From positions 1 to 13,825 of the forward strand of contig CANQEB010000039.1 of assembly GCA_947594085.1 (NCBI GenBank): a DNA stretch of 13,825 nucleotides, given 5' to 3'. Origin of the DNA: an uncultured Lachnospiraceae bacterium. Its GTDB lineage: Bacteria; Bacillota; Clostridia; Lachnospirales; Lachnospiraceae. A model generated the notes under the pieces. That model had not been told where the DNA came from. It saw only the letters and a list, made by a program, of their open reading frames with translations, and made no database searches. Shown piece by piece: positions 1 to 6,292 of this stretch (position 1 is the first letter of the stretch; each line of letters starts with the position of its first letter). The position numbers and the translations under genes were made by a program.

Positions 1-996
1 GATGAGGTTGTGGTCGTCTGCCCGGTTGACCCGTATGTGGAGGATGATTATTTTGAATCCCTGAAGGCGCTAGCGGAGCAGGCGGAAAAAGGGGAGGCGA
101 ATCTTGTCCTGATGGGTATTGAACCTACCTATCCGTCTGAAAAGTATGGATACATAATCCCGGAGACTGTGGATTCAGTTACGGGAGTCAGGATGTTTAA
201 AGAAAAACCGTCCGTTGATGTTGCGAGGGAATATATCGCACAGGGAGCGCTCTGGAACGGGGGCGTGTTTGCGTATCGTTTGGGATATGTTTTGGAAAAG
301 GCGCATGAGTTCATTGAGTTCGAGGATTATGATGACCTTTTTTCCAAGTATGACACACTTGACAGGATATCCTTCGATTACGCGGTCGCGGAGCGGGAGA
401 AGAAGATTCAGGTGATGCGCTTCTCGGGCCAATGGAAGGACTTGGGAACATGGAATACGCTGACGGAGGCGATGGAAGAGTCCGTTGTCGGGAAGGGTGT
501 GTTGGACCAAACGTGCAGCGGCGTCCATATCGTAAACGAGATGGATGTCCCTGTGCTGGGGATGGGACTCCACGATGTGGTGATCTCCGCTTCACCGGAG
601 GGAATTCTTGTCTCCGACAAGGAGCAGAGCAGTCATATCAAGCCTTTTGTGGACAAGTTCGAGCAGCAGATCATGTTTGCGGACAAGTCCTGGGGGACCT
701 ACCGCGTGCTCGATGTTTCGGACGGAAGCCTCACGATCAGGATCACGCTGGGGGCAGGGCAGCGGATGAACTACCACAGCCATAAGAACCGTGACGAGGT
801 TTGGGTGGTGACCTCTGGGCAGGGCAGGATCATTGTTGACGGCATGGAGCAGAAGATCGAGGTTGGGGATGTGATCACGATGTCTGCGGGCTGTCGCCAT
901 ACGGTGATGGCGGAAACGGACCTGAAGCTGGTCGAAATACAGCTTGGAGGGGACATCAGCGTCCACGACAAGCAGAAGTTTGAATTGGAATACTAA
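1..996 (+). CDS. manC: Mannose-1-phosphate guanylyltransferase with C-terminal cupin (5' truncated by window)
   Basis: The frame is open from base 1 (D-E-V-V-V-V-C-P-V-D), so the gene starts upstream; the GTG at 10 is internal. The visible 331 residues lack the N-terminal nucleotide-binding signature, but later family motifs are present: FKEKP, WNGGVFAY and WKDLGTWNTL of the nucleotidyltransferase fold. These are followed by a cupin module (YHSHKNRDEVWVV, then GDVITMSAGCRHTV) typical of the type II phosphomannose isomerase domain. The family makes GDP-mannose from mannose-1-P and GTP in the cytoplasm; proteins with the cupin are often bifunctional and also isomerise mannose-6-P. The stop lies 19 bp before the next start, so it is probably cotranscribed with the isomerase and phosphohexomutase downstream. 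The family is confident; whether the cupin is active is unknown. Confidence 0.9.
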   Translation, partial: DEVVVVCPVDPYVEDDYFESLKALAEQAEKGEANLVLMGIEPTYPSEKYGYIIPETVDSVTGVRMFKEKPSVDVAREYIAQGALWNGGVFAYRLGYVLEKAHEFIEFEDYDDLFSKYDTLDRISFDYAVAEREKKIQVMRFSGQWKDLGTWNTLTEAMEESVVGKGVLDQTCSGVHIVNEMDVPVLGMGLHDVVISASPEGILVSDKEQSSHIKPFVDKFEQQIMFADKSWGTYRVLDVSDGSLTIRITLGAGQRMNYHSHKNRDEVWVVTSGQGRIIVDGMEQKIEVGDVITMSAGCRHTVMAETDLKLVEIQLGGDISVHDKQKFELEY

Positions 997-1015
997 TAGA
1001 CTGTGGAGGGCAGGG

Positions 1016-2002
1016 ATGAAAACGGGAAGGAAGCCCATGCTGCTCCGTCCGTCCGGAAAGGACTACCTCTGGGGCGGAAGACGCCTGAATGACGAATATG
1101 AAAAGAATATTGATCTTTCTCCGCTTGCGGAGTCGTGGGAGTGCTCTACACACCCGGATGGTCCGAGCTATGTGTATGGAGGAGAGTTTGGCGGGCAGGA
1201 ACTTGCGGAGGTGCTGCGGCAGCACCCGGAATACTTAGGTGTACGACACAGGGGTGAGAGTTCGCTTCCCGTTCTGATCAAGCTGATCGATGCGAAACAG
1301 GATCTTTCCATACAGGTGCATCCGACGGACGAATATGCAAAAGAGCATGAGAACGGGCAGCACGGAAAGACCGAGATGTGGTATGTGCTCGACGCTGGAA
1401 AGGATGCGAGCATAGTCTATGGTTTGAACCGGAAATGCACGAGGGAAGATTTGCGCCGAGCTGTCTCGGACGGCACGGTTATGCGGTATCTGCAGAGGAT
1501 TCCCATTCATAGAGACGATTTGTTTTTTATCCCGGCGGGGACGATCCACGCAATCGGGGCGGGCGCTCTTGTGGCAGAGATACAGGAAAGCTCAAATTTG
1601 ACTTACCGCCTGTATGATTATGGCCGTGCGGACAAAAATGGCAGGACGAGGGAATTGCATATTGATACAGCTTTGGATGTAGCAGATTTGAGAGCCAGCG
1701 CGGAACCCCGACAGCCGTTGCGTGTACTGAAATATCGTCAGGGTTGTGCCTCGGAGCTTTTGTGCAGATGCAAGTATTTTGAAGTTTACCGCATGCTCGT
1801 AAACACGGAGCGGCGGCAGCAGGTACACTACCGGGTAGACGAACTTGCATTCCGTGTGTTACTTTGCATCAACGGTTGCGGGACGGCCACCTACGAAGGA
1901 GGAGAGATACTCTTTTATAAGGGAGATTGTATCTTTGTCCCCGCAGACTCTGTGGTGCTGACGATTCATGGACAGGCGCAGTTTCTGGACGTGAGGGGAT
2001 AA
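1016..2002 (+). CDS. manA: Mannose-6-phosphate isomerase, class I
   Basis: A 328-residue cytoplasmic zinc enzyme interconverting mannose-6-P and fructose-6-P. The ATG at 1016 is chosen because GGAGGG at 1005-1010 gives a 5-nt spacing and the length fits the short Firmicute ManA family; the frame is open further upstream, but that part overlaps manC. The type I metal ligands are visible: Q100 and H102 in SIQVHP, E120 in KTEMW and H178 in GTIHAIG. The N-terminal KDYLWGG block and the ESSNLTYRLYDYGR block are also typical. It probably acts with the neighbouring guanylyltransferase and phosphomannomutase-like gene in GDP-mannose supply. A type II isomerase cupin sits at the end of the preceding gene, so the activity may be duplicated. 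Confidence 0.94.
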   Translation: MKTGRKPMLLRPSGKDYLWGGRRLNDEYEKNIDLSPLAESWECSTHPDGPSYVYGGEFGGQELAEVLRQHPEYLGVRHRGESSLPVLIKLIDAKQDLSIQVHPTDEYAKEHENGQHGKTEMWYVLDAGKDASIVYGLNRKCTREDLRRAVSDGTVMRYLQRIPIHRDDLFFIPAGTIHAIGAGALVAEIQESSNLTYRLYDYGRADKNGRTRELHIDTALDVADLRASAEPRQPLRVLKYRQGCASELLCRCKYFEVYRMLVNTERRQQVHYRVDELAFRVLLCINGCGTATYEGGEILFYKGDCIFVPADSVVLTIHGQAQFLDVRG

Positions 2003-2042
2003 GGCGGTATGTTCGGTATTGCCCGGCATGTCGGATACCGCC
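2003..2042 (+). other. Nested stem-loop between manA and phosphohexomutase gene
   Basis: GGCGGTAT at 2003-2010 begins right after the manA stop and is the exact reverse complement of ATACCGCC at 2035-2042. The loop contains a smaller inverted repeat (TGCC-C-GGCA around 2019-2027). No T-tract follows, so it is not a standard intrinsic terminator. It could protect the manC-manA mRNA end or mark a processing point. The structure is seen in the sequence; the role is inferred. Confidence 0.5.
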
Positions 2043-2075
2043 TGAGATATCTATTGTTCGGAGAAAGGACTATAT

Positions 2076-3794
2076 ATGGATTGGGAAAACGAATATCTGC
2101 GTTGGAAGGAACACGCCACCGCGGATCCTGAGCTCACGGATGAACTGGGGAAGATGGACGAGGCAGAAATTGAGGATGCTTTCTATCGGGATCTGGCTTT
2201 TGGGACGGGTGGGTTGCGAGGCATCATCGGCGCCGGGACAAATCGCATGAATATATATACCGTGGCGAAGGCTTCGCAAGGGCTGGCGGATTATCTAAAC
2301 CATACTTCCAATGCCACTTCAGCTGCTGATCTTTTTACATATAATAATTCATCAGGTGCTCCCTCCGTTGTCATTGGATATGATAGTCGACTGAAATCGG
2401 ATCTGTTTGCGCGGACGACTGCGTCTGTCTTAGCCGCGAATGGAATTCAGGTGAATATCTGGCCTGCGCTTCTTCCTGTGCCTGCGGTATCTTTTGCTGT
2501 ACGTTATTTGAGAGCGTCCGCAGGCGTAATGATAACGGCATCGCATAATCCGGCCCAATATAACGGCTACAAGGTCTATGGCGTGGACGGCTGCCAGATC
2601 ACCACAGACGCGGCGGCAGCGATTCTGGCTGAGATCGAAAAACTTGACATTTTTGTGGATGTGAAGATAGAAGATTTTAATGCGGGAGTCGGCACGGGGA
2701 AGATCAGATATATTTCGGAAAATGTATTGACTGCGTTCATAGAGACAGTGAAGAAACAGTCTGTCCTGTTTGGAGATGAGGCTGACAGGGATGCGGTGAT
2801 CGTCTATTCTCCGCTGAATGGGACAGGACTCGTTCCGGTCACACGTATCCTGAGGGAGACCGGGTATACTAATCTGGTGATCGTGAAGGAACAGGAGGAG
2901 CCGGATGGAAATTTTCCGACCTGCCCGTATCCTAACCCGGAGGTCAGAGAGGCGATGGCGCTTGGGCTGGAGTATGCCGGAAGGAATAACGCGGATTTGG
3001 TGTTGGCGACGGATCCTGATTGTGATCGTGTAGGAATTGCCGTGAAAGACAGGCATGGAAAATATGCGCTGCTCTCCGGAAATGAGACGGGAATACTGCT
3101 TTTGGACTATATTTGCTCCCAAAGAGTGAAGCATGGGAAAATGCCTGCGGATCCAATTATGATAAAGACGGTTGTGACGACTGATCTTGGGGAGCGTATC
3201 GCGACACATTATGGTGTGACGACCAGAAATGTGCTGACCGGGTTTAAATTCATTGGAGAGCAGATTGGCCTGCTGGAAAAAGAGGGGAAAGAAGATTCCT
3301 ATGTTTTCGGGTTCGAGGAGAGCTATGGCTATTTAATCGGGGGTTACGTACGTGACAAGGATGGCGTCGGCGCCGCGTATCTGATCTGCGAGATGTTTGG
3401 TTATTACAGGGCGAGAGGCATTCGACTGACGGACAGGCTGCATGAGATCTATGCGGAATATGATTATTGTCTGAACACTTTACATTCCTATGAGTTTGAA
3501 GGCTCATCAGGTAATATCAGGATGAAGGAGATTATGGAATGTTTCCGTGGGGGCGTTGAATCGATCGGCGGAAAGAAGGTGTTGACCGTTCTGGACTATT
3601 CCAGAGGATTGGGTGGATTGCCCAGGTCAGATGTTTTGAAATATTTATTGGAGGATGGATGTTCGATGGTAGTCCGGCCATCCGGCACGGAACCTAAACT
3701 GAAGATATATATTTCTGTATGTGCAAAGGACGAGGTAGAAGCAGGGAAGACGGAAGCAGAGATTGTCAACGCTTTGAAAACATTTATACTTTGA
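2076..3794 (+). CDS. Phosphoglucomutase/phosphomannomutase (alpha-D-phosphohexomutase)
   Basis: A 572-residue cytoplasmic enzyme of the phosphohexomutase superfamily, moving phosphate between C6 and C1 of glucose and/or mannose. All four active-site loops are visible: the phosphoserine loop TASHNP with Ser156, the metal loop DPDCDRVG (313-320), the sugar-specificity loop GFEESYG (412-418) and the phosphate-binding loop RPSGTEPK (534-541). The N-terminal FGTGGLRG block and the length match the PgcA-like long bacterial type. The ATG at 2076 follows an AAAGGA ribosome binding site with 6-nt spacing. Its position after guanylyltransferase and isomerase genes suggests it supplies mannose-1-P (manB role), but glucose specificity (pgcA/pgm role) cannot be excluded, so no symbol is given. 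Confidence 0.93.
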   Translation: MDWENEYLRWKEHATADPELTDELGKMDEAEIEDAFYRDLAFGTGGLRGIIGAGTNRMNIYTVAKASQGLADYLNHTSNATSAADLFTYNNSSGAPSVVIGYDSRLKSDLFARTTASVLAANGIQVNIWPALLPVPAVSFAVRYLRASAGVMITASHNPAQYNGYKVYGVDGCQITTDAAAAILAEIEKLDIFVDVKIEDFNAGVGTGKIRYISENVLTAFIETVKKQSVLFGDEADRDAVIVYSPLNGTGLVPVTRILRETGYTNLVIVKEQEEPDGNFPTCPYPNPEVREAMALGLEYAGRNNADLVLATDPDCDRVGIAVKDRHGKYALLSGNETGILLLDYICSQRVKHGKMPADPIMIKTVVTTDLGERIATHYGVTTRNVLTGFKFIGEQIGLLEKEGKEDSYVFGFEESYGYLIGGYVRDKDGVGAAYLICEMFGYYRARGIRLTDRLHEIYAEYDYCLNTLHSYEFEGSSGNIRMKEIMECFRGGVESIGGKKVLTVLDYSRGLGGLPRSDVLKYLLEDGCSMVVRPSGTEPKLKIYISVCAKDEVEAGKTEAEIVNALKTFIL

Positions 3795-3925
3795 TGGTTA
3801 CTTGAGCATTAACGATTGAAGCGAATCCTATATTTCCATATAGCAGTGGGAGGATGAAATTACTTGCAGATATTTTTCGACATGTTGGAGTAAAGATATT
3901 ATCAGTTGATGAAAAATAAATAAAA

Positions 3926-3993
3926 GAGTATTGGTCCCCTGAGGTATAATGATCTTTGGACAAAAACTCAAACCGAAAGGGGTGCCAATACTC
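3926..3993 (+). promoter_or_regulatory. Hairpin sequestering the transposase ribosome binding site
   Basis: GAGTATTGGTCCCC at 3926-3939 and GGGGTGCCAATACTC at 3979-3993 form an inverted repeat with a single bulge, ending exactly at the ATG at 3994. The right arm contains the AAAGGGG ribosome binding site (3977-3982). A consensus TATAAT at 3945-3950 lies between the arms, although no good -35 box is visible. Transcripts entering from upstream would carry both arms and hide the site; a transcript begun near 3957 would carry only the right arm. This arrangement is known from insertion sequences that avoid expression by read-through. Confidence 0.5.
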
Positions 3994-4416
3994 ATGGATA
4001 TCATAACACTTTTGAAGGATTTTGTCAGTGGTTTATTGCAAGTGGAAGAAAATTTTTTAGGGGATCTGAATACCTTCCCGGACCGGGAACAGTTCAACGT
4101 TCCAGTTGAGGTAAAGCTCCTGAACGAAGCGGAAGTGCATTTCTAACAGCACGCAGCGGATTCCCTGTGCACAAACAGCCAGACCATCACGAAGACGACC
4201 GTCATGAATAAAGTGCATGCGGTTGAGGAAGAGATCCCGGAGATGGATGTGGTCCCGGAGGAAAAGAAATCGTGTGAATACTTTTATATTGAGGCGGATG
4301 CGGATTATATCCACCGGCAGGAGGAAGGAAAGGAACACGGATGCTTCACAGGGAAACTGGTCTACCTGTCCCGTACCCATTGCATGGAGCGGCTGGGAGA
4401 TTGGCAGCAAGATTAA
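3994..4416 (+). pseudogene. ISLre2 (UPF0236)-type transposase remnant
   Basis: The frame from ATG 3994 encodes about 50 residues (MDIITLLKDF...) resembling the N-terminus of ISLre2/UPF0236 proteins and ends in TAA at 4144-4146. The same frame continues past the stop with TVMNKVHAV and FYIEADADYIH, matching the family's usual TVMN-VH and YIEADEDH blocks, then GKLVY and a stop at 4416. Family members are about 450 residues. The conserved segment normally lying between these blocks is missing and nothing remains after the first acidic motif, so an internal deletion plus loss of the 3' part is likely. No second end of the element was recognised. It should be inactive. The family call rests on remembered motifs. 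Confidence 0.6.
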
Positions 4417-4438
4417 GACTGGAAATACACATAACCAG

Positions 4439-4735
4439 ATGGCTGCGGATGATCCTGTTCGCAAGAGTTACAATCTTTACTTTGAAGATAAAATATCCGG
4501 GAGGGAAAGCTGGGATCTTACATTTGTTTTTTATGCGGTAGAAGGTTCTGGTGATTACTGGGATATTGAAGTGGGATACGTTACGGTTGATCCTGCTGAC
4601 GGTTCTAACATTTGGCCTGATGATTCGTCTGGTAAACAGGCCATTCTGATTGAAAAAATGAGTCCAAATCAGGTAGCAGATGCCATTAACACTCAGATGA
4701 CCAAGGCAACAAAGGGAAGCTCTGAAGATAGATGA
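4439..4735 (+). CDS. Unrecognised ORF, possibly the 3' fragment of an interrupted gene
   Basis: The frame from ATG 4439 gives 98 residues with protein-like composition: SYNLYFEDKISGRESWDLTF, then GSGDYWDIEVGYVTVDPADG, and a polar tail ending GSSEDR. The open frame extends upstream into the transposase remnant, in a different frame from it, and continues plausibly (GWEIGSKIKTGNTHNQ) from about 4380. This suggests the tail of a host gene whose beginning was lost at the mobile-element junction. The only ribosome-binding-like GGAA lies 14 nt upstream of the ATG. No signal peptide, membrane segment or known motif is visible. It may not be expressed, and I do not assign a function. Confidence 0.4.
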   Translation: MAADDPVRKSYNLYFEDKISGRESWDLTFVFYAVEGSGDYWDIEVGYVTVDPADGSNIWPDDSSGKQAILIEKMSPNQVADAINTQMTKATKGSSEDR

Positions 4736-4807
4736 TGATGGATTCAGGGATAATCCAGCTGGAAATTTCACTCGAAATTCTACGCGTAAAATTTAATTTT
4801 AAATTCA

Positions 4808-4836
4808 TTGTAATCACTTCTGCTTTTTTGTATAAT
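4808..4836 (+). promoter_or_regulatory. Promoter of the Rpn-family gene
   Basis: TTGTAA (4808-4813) and a perfect TATAAT (4831-4836) are separated by 17 bp. Just upstream, 4790-4805 is an AT-only inverted repeat (AATTTAA-TT-TTAAATT), which may act as an UP-like element. Transcription would begin near 4843 and leave a leader of about 53 nt. Confidence 0.7.
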
Positions 4837-4895
4837 ATGGCCAGCAAGGCAGGTCTTTGCTTTCGGTGAGGGGGATTAGAGCGTAAGGTATTTAA

Positions 4896-5768
4896 ATGAC
4901 CAAAGGAAAGCCGAAACGAAAGATAAAGGATAGCGTGTTTACGGATCTGTTCCGTGACAGGAGATACCTGCTCCAGTTATACAAGGCGTTGCATCCTGAG
5001 GATGGGGACGCTACAGAGGATGCCATTTCTGATATCACACTTCAGTCGGTATTGGTTGATGCGGAGTACAATGACCTCGGTTTCCTGTTCGGCGATCGGC
5101 TTATTGTGCTGGTAGAGAGCCAGTCGACATGGTCGGTGAATATTGTTGTACGTGCGTTATTGTACTTGGCGCAGACGTATCATGACTATCTCAAGCGCAC
5201 CGGGCAATATCTCTATGGAAGTGGAAAGGTGGATATGCCGCGTCCTGAATTGTACGTGATCTACACAGGCGACAAGGAGGACATTCCGGACAGGATATCG
5301 CTCAGGATGGAATTTTTCGCCGGAGAAGAGGCAGCTGTCGATGCGGAAATCAGGGTTTTGAGGCAGCCGGAAGAGGATAATATCATCGGGCAGTATATTA
5401 TTTTCTGCAAGGTGTATAATGAACAGATGAGAAAACACGGGAGGACGCGGAAAGCGGTGACGGAGACGTTGCGAATCTGCCGGGATCGGAATGTGTTAAA
5501 GGATTATCTGGAGAGCAGGAAGCAGGAGGTAGAGGACATTATGATGACATTATTCGATGAGGATTATATTTTCGAGTCTTATGTAAAAGATGTCGAGAGA
5601 AGAACGGAAGAGAAAGCGATAAAAGAAACAACGGAAAAAACGGCGAGGGAAGTAGCAATCAGGATGCTCAGAAATGGGGAGCCGCCGGAAAAGATTGCTC
5701 AGTATGTGCCGGAGCTTTCAGCGGAAGACATAAGATGTCTGGCGGCTGAGCTTATGCAGCCGGTATGA
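4896..5768 (+). CDS. Rpn-family (YhgA-like) PD-(D/E)XK nuclease / putative transposase
   Basis: A 290-residue protein of the Rpn group, whose members are DNA endonucleases linked to RecA-independent recombination and, in E. coli, to phage defence. The N-terminal DSVFTDLFRDRRYLLQLYKAL block is typical. The nuclease core shows D60 (YNDLGF) and E74-x-Q76 (LIVLVESQS), so the active site looks intact, and R86 lies in the following conserved helix. Residues about 216-260 are charged and helical (ERRTEEKAIKETTEKTAREV), followed by a short HTH-like tail (PEKIAQYVPELSAEDIRCLA). The ATG at 4896 has a modest AAGG at 4885-4888. It has its own promoter and terminator, so it is probably monocistronic. It lies next to an IS remnant and a second Rpn-like tail gene, as expected for an accessory patch. 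Confidence 0.88.
   Translation: MTKGKPKRKIKDSVFTDLFRDRRYLLQLYKALHPEDGDATEDAISDITLQSVLVDAEYNDLGFLFGDRLIVLVESQSTWSVNIVVRALLYLAQTYHDYLKRTGQYLYGSGKVDMPRPELYVIYTGDKEDIPDRISLRMEFFAGEEAAVDAEIRVLRQPEEDNIIGQYIIFCKVYNEQMRKHGRTRKAVTETLRICRDRNVLKDYLESRKQEVEDIMMTLFDEDYIFESYVKDVERRTEEKAIKETTEKTAREVAIRMLRNGEPPEKIAQYVPELSAEDIRCLAAELMQPV
5541..5768 (+). CDS. Possible intragenic C-terminal Rpn product (75 aa)
   Basis: Inside the Rpn gene and in its frame, AGGAGGT at 5524-5530 precedes a tandem ATG ATG at 5541 and 5544 by 10 nt. Translation from here would give the non-catalytic tail alone: MMTLFDEDYIF, the coiled-coil-like charged segment and the HTH-like end. In E. coli, C-terminal products translated from within rpn genes have been reported to inhibit the full-length nuclease, so a similar role is conceivable. 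The site is stronger than that of the full-length start. The codons for KQEVED also generate AGGAGGT, so it may be fortuitous. Confidence 0.35.
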   Translation: MMTLFDEDYIFESYVKDVERRTEEKAIKETTEKTAREVAIRMLRNGEPPEKIAQYVPELSAEDIRCLAAELMQPV

Positions 5769-5780
5769 AAAGGAGAACGG

Positions 5781-5819
5781 GGCAGTGGGATCTGAGGATT
5801 TCGCTGCCTTTTGTTTTTG
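5781..5819 (+). terminator. Intrinsic terminator after the Rpn-family gene
   Basis: GGCAGTG (5781-5787) pairs with CGCTGCC (5802-5808) as a 7-bp stem with one G-U pair and a 14-nt loop, followed by a T-rich run (5809-5819). It begins 12 bp after the stop codon. Confidence 0.75.
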
Positions 5820-5843
5820 TCTGGGGATTTCCTGATTTTGTAC

Positions 5844-5872
5844 TTGAAAATATTAGTGTTATATCATATAAT
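5844..5872 (+). promoter_or_regulatory. Promoter of the short Rpn-like gene
   Basis: TTGAAA (5844-5849) and a perfect TATAAT (5867-5872) are separated by 17 bp. It lies between the upstream terminator and the short gene, so that gene is probably transcribed independently, starting near 5879. Confidence 0.7.
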
Positions 5873-5895
5873 ACAGCTAGAACAGAAAGACTGTG

Positions 5896-6270
5896 ATGCG
5901 TGTTTTCGATGGGGGCAGAGAAAATACAAAACGGATGCAGTTTTTGACGAAAAAAGAAAATGTGACACTGCCCGATCTGGAGATACAGTGGCATCCTGCA
6001 AACAATGAACTGTATGAGAAAGTAAGGAGGTCTTCGGGCATGTGTGAAGCGATGCGGCGGTTAATGTGGGATGAAATAGAAGCTGAAGTGAAAAAGGGCA
6101 GACAGAAGGGGCTGCAGCAAGGCAGGCAGGACGGCAGGCTGGAGCAGGCAAGGGATACCGCTTATGTGCTCCGTGACATGGGGCTGCCTATCGAAAGCAT
6201 CGCGAAAGCTGTTAAGGTCAGCATTGAAACAATAGAAGGATGGTTTGCTGAGCAGCAAGTTCAAATTTGA
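5896..6270 (+). CDS. Short Rpn-like C-terminal protein (remnant or stand-alone tail)
   Basis: This frame encodes 124 residues from ATG 5896; a GTG lies just before it at 5893. It has no PD-(D/E)XK core. From residue 49 it resembles the tail of Rpn-family proteins: MCEAMRRLMWDEIEAEV, a glycine/glutamine-rich charged stretch (KKGRQKGLQQGRQDGR), then ARDTAYVLRDMGLP and an HTH-like IESIAKAVKVSIETIEGWF. That end aligns by eye with the tail of the preceding nuclease (AREVAIRMLRNGEPPEKIAQ). The 5896 start has only AGAAAG as a possible ribosome binding site, whereas an internal in-frame ATG at 6040 has a perfect one. The true product may therefore be the 76-residue tail, with 5896-6039 a leftover of a deleted nuclease gene. 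It converges on the downstream transporter with a 22-bp gap. Confidence 0.6.
   Translation: MRVFDGGRENTKRMQFLTKKENVTLPDLEIQWHPANNELYEKVRRSSGMCEAMRRLMWDEIEAEVKKGRQKGLQQGRQDGRLEQARDTAYVLRDMGLPIESIAKAVKVSIETIEGWFAEQQVQI
6023..6042 (+). promoter_or_regulatory. Strong internal ribosome binding site and ATG in the short Rpn-like gene
   Basis: TAAGGAGGT at 6023-6031 is a full anti-Shine-Dalgarno match, 8 nt before ATG 6040, which is in frame with the longer reading. It would yield a 76-residue protein (6040-6270) starting MCEAMRRLMWDEIE. It is among the best ribosome binding sites in the window and argues that 6040 is the functional start. Confidence 0.6.
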
Positions 6271-6292
6271 AAAAACGACTCGAAAAACCGGC

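Noticed and set aside
3854..3919. 21-codon ORF MKLLADIFRHVGVKILSVDEK after the phosphohexomutase gene
   Set aside because: The ribosome-binding-like GGGAGG abuts the ATG with almost no spacing, and nothing else supports it.
4740..4756. GGATT/AATCC hairpin after the orphan ORF, as a terminator
   Set aside because: Only a 5-bp stem with no following T-tract.
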